A stretch of 64,000 bases of DNA from Beijerinckia sp. 28-YEA-48 (GCF_900104955.1 NZ_FNSI01000001.1:1956001-2020000); one strand, 5' to 3'; counted from the stretch's first letter, positions 1-9,082 are shown. Numbers and translations are program-made. Notes: generated by a model not told the origin, from the letters alone.

Positions 1-150
1 TGTGTCCGGCATTGACCTATCAGCGATTGACGACACGTACCTCCATATATTCATGGCTTCATCACAGTAGCAACTCCGATCAGACCCACGGCAGCAAGCT
101 GCGCGACGCGATCGTACGGCGTCGTGCCGAATATCTATCGATGGCGAACT
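1..150. other. left window edge, no gene supported
   Basis: This stretch lies downstream of the LysR stop codon. Short open frames cross it but none has a ribosome binding site or a recognisable product. I see no clear terminator hairpin. A gene ending just outside the window cannot be excluded. Confidence 0.4.
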
Positions 151-1116
151 TTAGGCCGCGACCTTCCGGCGACGCGTGCTGGTGGCAGGAGGCTTCGGCG
201 CTTCCATCGGCGGCATGGCGTCGGCCACTTCGCGAAACAGTGAGCGCAGCCAGGCGATAGCCGGATCGCGCTCCTGATATTTGTGCCATTGCAGCTTTTC
301 GGCGAAGGGCGGAATCTCGACCGGGCATGGCAGCACGCGTACCGGCACGCGTTGCGCCAATTGCCGCGCCAGCCGCGTTGGCAGGGTCGCGATCCGCGAT
401 GTGCCAATGACGAACTCCGGCACCAGCGTGAAGCTTGGCGCGATGATATCCTGGCGGCGCGTCCGCTTGCCAATGGACAGCAGTTGCGCATCGATGGTGA
501 CACGGCGTCCCCCGCCCCACTCGACCGCGACGTGAGAAGCCTCGAAATAGTGATCGGCGGTGAGCGCGCCACCGGCGGGCTTATAATCGGCACAGACCAC
601 GCAGGAGAATGAATCCTCGAACAGTGTTTCGGTTGGATGGCCTGGCACGGTTGAGAACTCCGGCGTGATCAGCAATTCCACCTCGCCGCTCTCCAGCCGC
701 TCCGGCGACTGCGCCGACTTCACACGCAGATCGAACTGCACCAGTGGCGCGATCCGCGCCGCGCGGCGCGTCACTTCAGAGAGAAACACGCCCATGACGT
801 AGTCCGACGACTCGATGACGAAGCGCCGCTCCGATGTCGCTGGATCGAAAGAAGGCCGCACCTGCGTGATCGTCTGGATTTGCATCAGCACGTCACGTAC
901 CGGCTTGGTCAATTCCAAAGCCAGGGGCGTTAGTACCTGCGTCTTGCCGACAGGCACCAACAGCTGGTCTTCGAAATAATCGCGCAGGCGGGCGAGCGCG
1001 CAACTCGTCGCCGGCTGGCTCAAGAACAGCTGTTCGGCGGCACGGCCGACACTGCGCGTGGCCAGCAAGGTGTCGAGTACGACGAGCTGGTTGAGGTCGA
1101 GCTTGTTGAAACGCAC
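151..1116 (-). CDS. LysR-family transcriptional regulator, NodD-like subfamily
   Basis: DNA-binding regulator of 321 residues, normal length for the family. The N-terminus (MRFNKLDLNQLVVLDTLL, helix-turn-helix to about residue 60, with LSQPATSCALARLR) resembles NodD and NahR-type regulators. The rest is a periplasmic-binding-protein-like effector domain (FVIESSDY, LFEDSFSCVV). The C-terminus ends in a basic RRRK stretch. The start is GTG with GGAG seven bases upstream. It is divergent from an MFS transporter followed by two flavin hydroxylases and an amidohydrolase, so it probably activates that run in response to an aromatic acid. A nod-box-like sequence lies in the shared promoter. Family is clear; effector is unknown. 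Confidence 0.93.
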   Translation of the reverse strand: MRFNKLDLNQLVVLDTLLATRSVGRAAEQLFLSQPATSCALARLRDYFEDQLLVPVGKTQVLTPLALELTKPVRDVLMQIQTITQVRPSFDPATSERRFVIESSDYVMGVFLSEVTRRAARIAPLVQFDLRVKSAQSPERLESGEVELLITPEFSTVPGHPTETLFEDSFSCVVCADYKPAGGALTADHYFEASHVAVEWGGGRRVTIDAQLLSIGKRTRRQDIIAPSFTLVPEFVIGTSRIATLPTRLARQLAQRVPVRVLPCPVEIPPFAEKLQWHKYQERDPAIAWLRSLFREVADAMPPMEAPKPPATSTRRRKVAA

Positions 1117-1126
1117 GAGGCAGCTC

Positions 1127-1175
1127 CATTTATTTGTTAAATGTAGAATATTGAAACAATTAATTTTGTAAATAC
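1127..1175 (+). promoter_or_regulatory. nod-box-like operator for the adjacent LysR regulator
   Basis: This AT-rich block lies between the LysR start (1116) and the MFS start (1234). Its core at 1154-1173, AAACAATTAATTTTGTAAAT, matches the nod-box core as I remember it (AAACAATC R ATTTTACCAAT) at 16 of 20 positions. The upstream elements ATG-6 nt-AT(T) and CAT at 1127 keep nod-box spacing. It also contains ATTG-AAA-CAAT (1150-1160). LysR proteins usually bind such sites in divergent promoters. Binding is inferred. Confidence 0.5.
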
Positions 1176-1233
1176 TGAGCTGTCGCCAATAGTCCGCCGC
1201 ATAACGGCCGGGAGGCCTATCGGAGGGGCGGCT

Positions 1234-2574
1234 ATGAGGGATACCGGCAGCGCTTACTCGCCTTGGTCACAATGGGGCCTCGTCGCCACATTGACCGTGG
1301 TGACCATGCTGGCGCAGATCGACAAGAACATTCTGGTGCTGATGGTCGGGCCGATCCGCGCCGATCTGGGCATCAGCGACGTGCAGATCAGCTTTCTGAT
1401 CGGCGCCGCTTTCGCCATCGCCAACATCCTGGTGGGGCTGCCAGCCGGCTGGCTGGCCGATCGCTTCGATCGCCGCCTCATCATCGTGGTGGGCGTCCTG
1501 ATCTGGTCGTTGGCGCTCGCCGCCAATGCGGCAGCCTCCGTCTTCCTCGCACTCGTCGTCGCACGCATCGTCGTCGGTGCCGCCGAAGCGCTGATCCCAC
1601 CCGCCTCCTATTCGCTGATCCGCGATGGCGTCGAGGAAAGCCGCCGGGCACGCGCCCTCTCCGTCTATACGATGGCGATCATGCTCGGCACCGGCCTGTC
1701 GCTGGTTCTCGGCGGGCCATTGATGAGCGCCATCGAAGCGGCCGGCATCAATTCCTTGCCGATCATCGGCAAGGTTTCGCACTGGCAGGCGACGCTCTTC
1801 ATCATCGGTCTCGCCGGCCTGCCGATTGCTCTGCTGATATTCCTCAACAAGGACCCGGGCCGCCCGAGCAACACCGGCAAGAGCGACAAGCCCGCCGTCT
1901 CGGCCGTCGCCAACTATCTCATGGCGCGCAAGGGCATTTTCATTCCGTTGCTCGTCTTTTCGGTCATGAACGCCATGATCAATTTTGCCCTGGCGACATG
2001 GATCCCCACGGTGGTCACCCGCCAGTTTCATCTCGGCATAAAAGAGATCGGCCTCATCCAAGGCGGCATGCTGTTGACCATCGGCCCGCTCGGTCTGTGG
2101 TTGGCGGGACTGGCCATGGATCGTAAGGCGACCGGCAGGCGCGCCTCGTCGGCCGCTCTCGTCGGCATCATCGTCACCATCACTTTGACCGCCTTCACCA
2201 TCTCCCTGTGTCTTTCCAACACGATCAGCTGGTTCTGGTTCTTCGATGCTTTGGTGGTGCTGTGCTCGACGACCTATCTCGCCGTCGGCTCGACCATCGT
2301 TGCCCGGACAGTGCCGGCGCATTCGGTGGGGCTCGTGATGGCGCTAGTGCTCGTGCTCAATGGTTTGATGGGTCAGGGTCTTGGCCCCACCCTCATCGCC
2401 TTCGTTGCGCAGCAGCTCTACGGCACCGGTCCCAACGCCTTGGCGAGCGCCATGGTGCTGGTCTTCGCCTGCGCCGGGGCGATCGCTTTGATCGCAGCCA
2501 TCTGGCTCTACACCGCGCTGCTGCGGCAGGAGCAAGCCTCGGCCCCTGCGCTCGCGCAGACACCGGCGGCCTGA
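1234..2574 (+). CDS. MFS transporter, probable aromatic acid importer
   Basis: Inner-membrane secondary transporter of 446 residues with about 12 hydrophobic segments. The loop between the second and third segments carries the MFS signature (GWLADRFDRR, about residues 76-85). The N-terminus has an ACS/hexuronate-type start (MLAQIDKNILVLMVGPI). A strong ribosome site, GGAGGGG, precedes the ATG. It is first in a rightward run with a flavin monooxygenase 34 bases downstream, so its substrate is probably the aromatic compound that run degrades. It is divergent from the LysR gene and probably controlled by it. The substrate cannot be read from sequence. Confidence 0.9.
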   Translation: MRDTGSAYSPWSQWGLVATLTVVTMLAQIDKNILVLMVGPIRADLGISDVQISFLIGAAFAIANILVGLPAGWLADRFDRRLIIVVGVLIWSLALAANAAASVFLALVVARIVVGAAEALIPPASYSLIRDGVEESRRARALSVYTMAIMLGTGLSLVLGGPLMSAIEAAGINSLPIIGKVSHWQATLFIIGLAGLPIALLIFLNKDPGRPSNTGKSDKPAVSAVANYLMARKGIFIPLLVFSVMNAMINFALATWIPTVVTRQFHLGIKEIGLIQGGMLLTIGPLGLWLAGLAMDRKATGRRASSAALVGIIVTITLTAFTISLCLSNTISWFWFFDALVVLCSTTYLAVGSTIVARTVPAHSVGLVMALVLVLNGLMGQGLGPTLIAFVAQQLYGTGPNALASAMVLVFACAGAIALIAAIWLYTALLRQEQASAPALAQTPAA

Positions 2575-2608
2575 GCGAAGACCAAGGAGCAAGGCCAAGG
2601 CCAAGGAG

Positions 2609-4108
2609 ATGCAGATGGAGTGGGATGTGATCGTCGTCGGCGGCGGGCCTTCGGGCCTGACCATGGCGGCGGAACTGGCGGCATCGGGCGTCAAAACCCT
2701 TGTTCTCGAGCGACGGGTGGAAGGCGTGCAATCACGCGCCGGCACGATCCTGCCCCGCATGTTGGAACTGTTCGATGCGCGCGGCATCGCCGAGCGCTTC
2801 ATCGAACGAGCCCGCCAGATCACCGACTTCCCCTTCCGCAAGTCGCACATCTGGGCCGGCTTCGATCCAATCGAATGGAAATATCTGGAAACACGGTTCG
2901 GCTTCGGGCTCGGCCTGCCGCAGAATATCACCGAGGAGATATTGCAAGGCTGGGCGCTTGAAAGCGGCGCGGAGCTACGCTGGGGCGCTGAAGTGCGCAC
3001 GCTTCGGCAGCAAAGCGACAGCGTCGAAGTGGATGTCGCGGATACGTCCGGCGCGATCTCCACCTTGAAGGCGCGTTATCTGATTGGTGCCGATGGCGGC
3101 CGCAGCGTGGTGCGCGCGCAGCTGGGCCTTCCCTTCGAAGGCACATCGGGCACGTTTCGCGGCATTGTCATTGATGCGGAACTGCAAGCGCCATGGCCAG
3201 GGCCGATCGGCAACGACAACGAAATGGGTTGGGCGCGCGGCTATGCCTTTGGCGATGGCATCACCCGCTTCAACATCGTCCATCGCGACCGCCGCCACGC
3301 GGCAAAAGACGAGCCGGTGACGCTGGAAGAAGCCCTGCAATGCCTGCGCGACGTGCTTGGCAGCGACTTTGGTATCAAGGGCTTTCGCTGGGCGTCGCGC
3401 TTCGACGATCAGTTGCGGGCCGTACCGCGCCTACGCGAGGGCCGCGTCTTCCTGGTCGGTGAATCCGCCCGCATCCACTATCCCGCCAGCGGCGTTGGCA
3501 TGAATTTCTGCCTGCAGGATGCCTTCAATCTCGGCTGGAAGCTCGCCCATGTGGTCAAGGGCCTCGCTGATGAAAGCACGCTCGACAGCTACGATACCGA
3601 GCGCCTGCCGGTCATGCACGCCTTGCTCGAAAGCGTGAAGACGCAATGCGTGCTACAATTCAATTTCGGGCCGGAGGGCGTGGCGATGAAGCGACGCTTC
3701 AGCGAACATCTGCTGCCGCTGCCTGACGTACAGCGCAAGCTGGTGCTGGAACTCTCCGGGCTCGAAGCGCCCTATCCGAGCGCCTCCGGCAGCCATCCGC
3801 TAACCGGCGCGCGCTGCCCCGACGTAGATGTGATGACGCGCGATGGCCGCTCGACGCGCATCACCGAAATGCTGCGCGATCGCCAGTTCGTGCTGCTCGA
3901 TCTCGAAGGCTACGGCCGACAGTTCGACGCCCTGCCCGTCGCCGGGCGGCCGATCGCCGTTCATCGCGTCTGCCTTGGACGCGTACCCCAGGCCCTGGAT
4001 GAGGTCAAAGGCCTGTTGGTGCGGCCCGACGGCTATGTGGCCTGGGCCAGTACACAGGCCAACCAGCTCGCTGCTGTTGAAGCGCAGCTCAATACATGGC
4101 TGAGGTAA
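2609..4108 (+). CDS. FAD-dependent aromatic hydroxylase (PheA/TfdB family)
   Basis: Group A flavoprotein monooxygenase of 499 residues, expected to hydroxylate an aromatic ring with NAD(P)H and oxygen. It has a dinucleotide-binding GGGPSG at residues 11-16, GADGGRS near 160, and the second FAD motif near 284-297. That second motif reads GESARIHYPASGVG in place of the usual GDAAHxxxPxGGxG, so Asp is Glu and His is Arg. The C-terminal third resembles the thioredoxin-like domain of phenol hydroxylases and ends YVAWASTQ. GGAG lies eight bases before the ATG. It overlaps the amidohydrolase gene region and is probably cotranscribed with the MFS gene. The exact substrate is unknown. Confidence 0.9.
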   Translation: MQMEWDVIVVGGGPSGLTMAAELAASGVKTLVLERRVEGVQSRAGTILPRMLELFDARGIAERFIERARQITDFPFRKSHIWAGFDPIEWKYLETRFGFGLGLPQNITEEILQGWALESGAELRWGAEVRTLRQQSDSVEVDVADTSGAISTLKARYLIGADGGRSVVRAQLGLPFEGTSGTFRGIVIDAELQAPWPGPIGNDNEMGWARGYAFGDGITRFNIVHRDRRHAAKDEPVTLEEALQCLRDVLGSDFGIKGFRWASRFDDQLRAVPRLREGRVFLVGESARIHYPASGVGMNFCLQDAFNLGWKLAHVVKGLADESTLDSYDTERLPVMHALLESVKTQCVLQFNFGPEGVAMKRRFSEHLLPLPDVQRKLVLELSGLEAPYPSASGSHPLTGARCPDVDVMTRDGRSTRITEMLRDRQFVLLDLEGYGRQFDALPVAGRPIAVHRVCLGRVPQALDEVKGLLVRPDGYVAWASTQANQLAAVEAQLNTWLR

Positions 4109-4113
4109 TGAGC

Positions 4114-5478
4114 ATGGAGAAACAACCCACTCTGTTGAGCGGCGGCTGGATCCTGAGCATGGATCCTTCGATCGGTGATCTGCGCAAAGGCGACATCCTG
4201 ATCGAGGGCGAACGCATCACAGCCGTCGCGCCGCAGATCGACGCGCCGCAGGCTGAGCGTATTGACGCCAGCGGCATGATCATAGTGCCCGGCTTCGTCG
4301 ATACCCATCGCCACACCTGGCAGACCTGCGTCCGCCATCGCTATGCGGAGATCGATCCGCAGATCTATTTCCGCGAAATGCTCGGCGCCAAGGGCGCTGC
4401 CTATCGGCCGGAAGACGTCTATGTCGGCACGCTGCTCGGCGCCGTCGCGGCATTGGAGAGCGGCATCACCACCATGCTCGACTGGTCGCATGTGCAAAAC
4501 AGCCCGGAGCATTCCGACGCCGCCATCTTCGGCCTGCGCGACGCCGGCATTCGCGGCGTCTTTGGCCATGGCTGGCCGCTGGTAGAGGGCGACTCATGGA
4601 TGTTCAGCAGCCAGCGGACGCACCCCTCGGACATCCGCCGGCTGCGGCAGCAATATTTCTCGTCCGACGATCAGCTGCTGACGCTCGCCATGGCGGGGCG
4701 CGGGCCGGAAATGGCGCAGCGCGAGGTCTGGCTCGATGACCTCCGTGTCGCGCGTGACCTCGCCATTCGCTCGACCATCCACATGGGCGCCTATGCGCGC
4801 AATGGCGGCGTGCGTGCCATCGCGCAGATGCACGAAGCCGGCGTGCTCGGCGACGATATGACCTTCGTGCATTGCTGTTTTTGCGGCGACGACGAAATCA
4901 AAATGATGGCCGACGCCGGCGTCAGCGCTTCGCTCGGTGTCCATTGCGAGATGAATTCGCAGGGCATCGGCGACATTCCCTTCGACCGCTTGCTCGCTGC
5001 CGGCATCAAGCCCAGCCTCAGCGGCGACACGGAAACGAAATGCGCCGGCGACATGTTTACCCAGATGCGCCACACCTTCGCCTACTACCGATCCTGGGTC
5101 GGCGGCCAGCACTCGCGCGTTGCCCAAGTCCCGGCCCTGTCGCTGCGCGATGTGCTCAGTTTTGCCACCATGGCGGGGGCACAAGCCAATGGGCTGGCGC
5201 ACAAGGTCGGTTCGCTGACCCCGGGCAAACAGGCCGATATCGTCATGATCCGCGCCGACGACCTCAATCTCGCGCCGGTCTCCGATGCCATCGCCGCCGT
5301 GGTCCTGGCTGCCCATCCGGGCAATGTCGACACGGTCTTCGTTGCCGGACAGGCGGTGAAGCGCGGCGGAAGCATGCTGAATATCGATCTGGACGCACTG
5401 CGGCAGCGGGCGCTGGCCTCGCAAATCTATGTGCTGGGCGACGCCGGGGCGCAGCATGCGCACGGACACCAACACTGA
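4114..5478 (+). CDS. metal-dependent amidohydrolase (TRZ/ATZ or cytosine-deaminase-like)
   Basis: Cytoplasmic metalloenzyme of about 454 residues that probably removes an amino or chloro group from an N-rich or amino-substituted ring. Visible metal-site features are HRH in DTHRHTW near residues 65-67, the IHMGAY and FVHCC histidines in mid-sequence, and SGDTETKCAGD near 305. The C-terminus (GSLTPGKQADIVMI) is the usual composite-domain end. Three in-frame starts exist: 4096, 4108 (TAATG overlap with the hydroxylase stop) and 4114. I chose 4114 because GAGG at 4102-4105 is eight bases away. The coupling shows it belongs to the hydroxylase operon. Substrate unknown. Confidence 0.87.
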   Translation: MEKQPTLLSGGWILSMDPSIGDLRKGDILIEGERITAVAPQIDAPQAERIDASGMIIVPGFVDTHRHTWQTCVRHRYAEIDPQIYFREMLGAKGAAYRPEDVYVGTLLGAVAALESGITTMLDWSHVQNSPEHSDAAIFGLRDAGIRGVFGHGWPLVEGDSWMFSSQRTHPSDIRRLRQQYFSSDDQLLTLAMAGRGPEMAQREVWLDDLRVARDLAIRSTIHMGAYARNGGVRAIAQMHEAGVLGDDMTFVHCCFCGDDEIKMMADAGVSASLGVHCEMNSQGIGDIPFDRLLAAGIKPSLSGDTETKCAGDMFTQMRHTFAYYRSWVGGQHSRVAQVPALSLRDVLSFATMAGAQANGLAHKVGSLTPGKQADIVMIRADDLNLAPVSDAIAAVVLAAHPGNVDTVFVAGQAVKRGGSMLNIDLDALRQRALASQIYVLGDAGAQHAHGHQH

Positions 5479-5593
5479 GGCACCCGCACTGAAGGGTTAA
5501 ACCCGTTCCCATAAAAGCAATGGCAAAGCTCTCGCTCTGCGCGCCTTGAACCGCTAAAACCATCCTCGCCGATAAATAAAACAAGGCTCGGGG

Positions 5594-7186
5594 ATGGAAA
5601 TGAACAAGCGGTTTCAAGTGGCTATCGTTGGCGGTGGCCCAGTTGGCCTGGGTCTCGCGCTCGATCTGGGCGCCCGGGGGATCACCTGCGTCCTGATTGA
5701 ACGGCGCACCCGCCACCATCGCATTCCGCGTGGGCAGAACCTGACCCAGCGGACGCTCGAGCATTTCTACTTCTGGGGCATTGTCGATCAATTGCGCGCC
5801 GCGCGCGTCATGCCGCCGGGCTATCCCATCGGTAACGTCAATGCCTATCGCAGCCTGACGAGCGAATACTGGCACGCCCACGAAGGTCGCGAGACCGTGC
5901 GGCGCTATTTCTTCCAGGACAACGAGCGGCTGCCGCAATATCAGACCGAAGACGTGCTGCGCAGCAAGCTCGCCACCATTCCTGCCGCCGAACAACGGTT
6001 CGGTTGGACCGCCGGCAAGCTCGAACAGGACGACAAAAGCGTCCGCCTCGAGATCGCCGACGAAAACGGCGCCACGGAAACCATCGAGGCCGACTATCTC
6101 GTCGGCTGCGATGGCGCCCATTCGACGATCCGCGCCCAGGTTGGCATCGAGCGCGGCGGCACCGATTTCGACCAGGTGATGATGCTCGCCGTGTTCCGTT
6201 CGCCGGAACTACATGAAAGACTGAAGCGTTTTCCGGAACGCTCGACCTATCGCGTCATGGATCCGGCGCTGAATGGCTATTGGCAGTTCTTCGGTCGTAT
6301 CGATGTCGGCAATGGCTTCTTCTTCCACTCGCCGGTGCCGGCCGAAGCCGCCCAGAAGAAAGATTTCGACTTCCAGGGCGTGTTGGAGAAGGCGACCGGC
6401 TTCAAGTTCAAGGCCGAGTTCGATCATATGGGCTTCTGGGACCTGCGTGTCGCCGTCGCCGACAAGTATCAGGTCGGGCGCGTGCTCATTGCCGGCGATG
6501 CGGCCCATAGCCATCCGCCTTATGGCGGCTTCGGCCTCAACAACGGGCTGGAGGATGCGCGCAATCTCGGCTGGAAGCTGTGGGGCGCTTTGCAAGGGTG
6601 GGGCGGCGCTGGTCTTGTCCCCTCCTACAGCGAGGAACGGCGGCCGGTGTTCAAGGAAACCGGCGAGGATTTCATCGCTTCTCGCATCGAGGCGGAAGGC
6701 AAGTTCCTGCACACCTATGATCCGGCCGTCGATCGCGAGGCGTTCGAAGCCGCCTGGAAGCAGAAGGAACGGGAAGACGGCCTGATGGCCTCCCGCTACG
6801 AACCGAACTTCGAGGGGTCGTCGATCATCTTCGGGCCGCCAGGCGGCAAGTGCAGCGCCCATGGCGCACATATGCTGAAAGCCCGCCCCGGCCATCATCT
6901 GACACCGCAACCGCTCTCCAATGGCCGCGATGTCTATGAGGAACTCTGCGACGGCTTCACCTTGCTCGCCTTCGACGTGGACGACAAAACCGTCGCTGAT
7001 TTCGAGACGGCGGCCAAGACACTCGGCATTCCCTTCAAAGCCATTCGCGACACCTATGCGAACGGCCGACAGGAATATGAGAGCAAGCTCGTGCTGGTGC
7101 GGCCTGATCAATATGTGGTCTGGACGGCGGACGCAGCACCAGCCAACGCTGAAGCGGTGCTGCGCAAGGTGGTCGGCAAGAGCTGA
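5594..7186 (+). CDS. second FAD-dependent aromatic hydroxylase
   Basis: Group A flavoprotein monooxygenase of 530 residues. GGGPVG is at residues 13-18, the DG-like motif (GCDGAHSTIR) is near 175, and the second FAD motif is canonical (GDAAHSHPPYGGFGLN, near 300), unlike the paralogue at 2609. A C-terminal thioredoxin-like domain ends LVLVRPDQYVVWTAD. It follows the amidohydrolase after a 115-base gap, so it may have its own promoter. ATGs occur at 5594 and 5600 and both have purine-rich sequence upstream. Paired hydroxylases suggest two successive ring hydroxylations or two related substrates. Confidence 0.9.
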   Translation: MEMNKRFQVAIVGGGPVGLGLALDLGARGITCVLIERRTRHHRIPRGQNLTQRTLEHFYFWGIVDQLRAARVMPPGYPIGNVNAYRSLTSEYWHAHEGRETVRRYFFQDNERLPQYQTEDVLRSKLATIPAAEQRFGWTAGKLEQDDKSVRLEIADENGATETIEADYLVGCDGAHSTIRAQVGIERGGTDFDQVMMLAVFRSPELHERLKRFPERSTYRVMDPALNGYWQFFGRIDVGNGFFFHSPVPAEAAQKKDFDFQGVLEKATGFKFKAEFDHMGFWDLRVAVADKYQVGRVLIAGDAAHSHPPYGGFGLNNGLEDARNLGWKLWGALQGWGGAGLVPSYSEERRPVFKETGEDFIASRIEAEGKFLHTYDPAVDREAFEAAWKQKEREDGLMASRYEPNFEGSSIIFGPPGGKCSAHGAHMLKARPGHHLTPQPLSNGRDVYEELCDGFTLLAFDVDDKTVADFETAAKTLGIPFKAIRDTYANGRQEYESKLVLVRPDQYVVWTADAAPANAEAVLRKVVGKS

Positions 7187-7205
7187 ATGCTCTTGCCTGT
7201 CCTCT

Positions 7206-8204
7206 TTACTGCTTGACCCAGCCGGAGGCCTCGACCAGAGGCCCCCAATATTTCATGTCGGCGCTGATTTCTTCGGTCATGCCGGCCGGTGGCTTGGGAC
7301 GCGGTTCGAAGGCCAGCGCCTTCATCCGCTCGATCACCATCGGCTGCGCCAGGGCCTTCATCATCGCCGCCGACAGAGCCGACATGACCGCGTCAGGAGT
7401 CTTTGCCGGCGCGAACATGCCGAGCCAGAAATTCAGCTTCATCGGATAGCCCTGCTCCAAGGCGGTCGGCACGGTGGGCAGCTGCGGCACACGCTTCTCA
7501 TCGGTGATCGCGATGATGCGCAGCTGGCCACCCGCATGCTGTTCGAGGAAATCGCCCAGTGCCGTGATTCCCGCCGGCAGATGGCCGCCGACGAGATCCT
7601 GCACCATCGGCACCGAGCCGCGATACGGCACCGGATTGAGCGACACTTTCTTTTCGCGCGAAATCGCCAGCAGCGCGAACTGCGGCTTGCTGCCGGCTGC
7701 GGCGATGCCGACGCTGCCCAGTTTCGGATCGCCCTGGACCTTCTTGATGAAGCCGTCGAGATCTTTGACGTCGCTGCCGGCGCCCACCGCCATCGCGCCG
7801 GAATAATCGGCGATCTGGCCAACGGCGGCGAAATCAACGAGCGGATCAAAGCCGGGATTGGCCATGGTCAGGGGGACCACGACCATGGTGTGATCGGGCG
7901 CCACCATCAGCGTGTGACCGTCGGGCGTCGCGCGCTTCAGCGCCTGCGCCGCGATCTGACCGCCGGCGCCCGTGGTGTTTTCAACCAGGATCTGCGTGCC
8001 GAGATCGCCGCGCATCTGCTCGGCCAGCAGCCGCGCCACCACGTCGATCGTGCCGCCAGCCGGAAAGCCGACCAGCAGGCGAATGGGGTTGCCGGAGAAG
8101 GACGGCGTCTGCGCCGCGACCGGACTTACGGTCGGACTTGCAGCGAGCAACAGACCAGCGATCAAGCCGGCCATGCGCATGGGCATTTTGATCAGACTCG
8201 GCAT
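7206..8204 (-). CDS. Bug-family tripartite tricarboxylate transporter binding protein
   Basis: Periplasmic solute receptor (TctC/Bug family), 332 residues, for a carboxylate. A signal peptide covers the first 30 or so residues (hydrophobic MAGLIAGLLLAAS, cleavage after PVAAQ). The family motif IRLLVGFPAGGTIDVVAR follows, and VENTTGAGG is the ligand-pocket segment. The frame is open to 8297, but the start at 8204 has AAAGGGA upstream and gives a proper signal peptide. It is last in the MarR - RidA-like - binding-protein operon. No TctA or TctB gene is nearby. The ligand is unknown. Confidence 0.92.
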   Translation of the reverse strand: MPSLIKMPMRMAGLIAGLLLAASPTVSPVAAQTPSFSGNPIRLLVGFPAGGTIDVVARLLAEQMRGDLGTQILVENTTGAGGQIAAQALKRATPDGHTLMVAPDHTMVVVPLTMANPGFDPLVDFAAVGQIADYSGAMAVGAGSDVKDLDGFIKKVQGDPKLGSVGIAAAGSKPQFALLAISREKKVSLNPVPYRGSVPMVQDLVGGHLPAGITALGDFLEQHAGGQLRIIAITDEKRVPQLPTVPTALEQGYPMKLNFWLGMFAPAKTPDAVMSALSAAMMKALAQPMVIERMKALAFEPRPKPPAGMTEEISADMKYWGPLVEASGWVKQ

Positions 8205-8293
8205 GCGTATTCCCTTTCGTCGTTCGGGCGAAAAACAGAATGAACCGAGGGGACCCGCGCAACGCCCTGCGTCGCCTATGCGGGCGCCCGATG

Positions 8294-9046
8294 TCATGGA
8301 ACCAGCACGATGTCGCGGCGCACGGCGCGCGCGTCGACTTCGATCTCGAGGTCCTGCACGGGCGGCCGGACGAAATGCCAGTTAAGCCCGCCAGCCAAGG
8401 CACCGCGCTGGCCGAATTCGTCGGCCAAAGCGTGATGCAAGTCGTGAACGGTATAGAGACGCGTATCGAGCACATCGGCCCAAGAGACGCCCATCGGATC
8501 GAAACGCGCTTCGAGATCGCCTAAGGCGAAGCGCAGCTTGTCGCGCAATGCATCGGGCGATGTTTCGCCGAGGCGGACAATGCTGTCGCGATAGTTCGGC
8601 CGGTCCGGACATTCGGCAGCGCCCGAGGTGACGAAACTGACGGCGCTGGATGACGACGGCACCGTGTAGCTGAACGCATAGAAGCTCGGCCCCGAGACGC
8701 CACCCAGTTCCGGACAGAGATTACAGCGCGCCACCGGGTTGGCATCGTTGCGGAACAAGCCCCAGCGCTCCAACGGCTGCACATAGCTGCGATTAAAGGC
8801 GATGAAATCCGCTTCGCTCAACGGTTTGGGCGAGCGTAGCTCGCAAGCGCAGAGCGCCACCGGCGGCCGGCCGATCGACGCCAGATGCGCCTCGATGCGG
8901 GCGAAACCTTCGACCAACGACACCGGCTTGGCAAAGCGCGCCCGCTCGATCTCCCAGCCGGGATTGGCGATGACGGCGGCGGAATATTGGAACCCACCGG
9001 GCAAATAACGATAGCTGCCGGGATCAAAAGCTATCAAACCACTCAT
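8294..9046 (-). CDS. RidA-like two-domain protein, possible aminomuconate-type deaminase (CnbZ-like)
   Basis: Protein of 250 residues with two regions resembling RidA/YjgF enamine deaminases. One is near residues 55-110 (ALCACELRSPKP, NPVARCNLCPE). The other is C-terminal (YTVHDLHHAL, RPPVQDLEIEVDARAV). The overall shape recalls proteins labelled 2-amino-5-chloromuconate deaminase CnbZ, recalled from memory and not checked. A 2-aminomuconate or enamine hydrolysis step would fit a pathway for amino-substituted aromatics. It lies between the MarR gene and the Bug binding protein gene, on the same strand. An inverted repeat lies 37 bases before its start. Function is a hypothesis. Confidence 0.65.
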   Translation of the reverse strand: MSGLIAFDPGSYRYLPGGFQYSAAVIANPGWEIERARFAKPVSLVEGFARIEAHLASIGRPPVALCACELRSPKPLSEADFIAFNRSYVQPLERWGLFRNDANPVARCNLCPELGGVSGPSFYAFSYTVPSSSSAVSFVTSGAAECPDRPNYRDSIVRLGETSPDALRDKLRFALGDLEARFDPMGVSWADVLDTRLYTVHDLHHALADEFGQRGALAGGLNWHFVRPPVQDLEIEVDARAVRRDIVLVP

Positions 9047-9082
9047 CGCTCGCCTGCCCTTCCGATCGTCATCCGATTAATT

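Noticed and set aside
1127..1175. symbiosis (nodulation) interpretation of the nod-box-like site
   Set aside because: No nod, nif or fix gene is in the window, and NodD-like LysR regulators are common outside symbiosis. The site is kept, the symbiosis claim is not.
1267..2322. 351-residue open frame antisense to the MFS transporter
   Set aside because: It mirrors the codon pattern of the real gene, has very high Asp/His/Gln/Arg composition, no homology and no binding site.
6921..8243. 440-residue open frame running through the second hydroxylase end and the Bug gene
   Set aside because: It overlaps two real genes in other frames or on the other strand and is His/Arg-rich without motifs.
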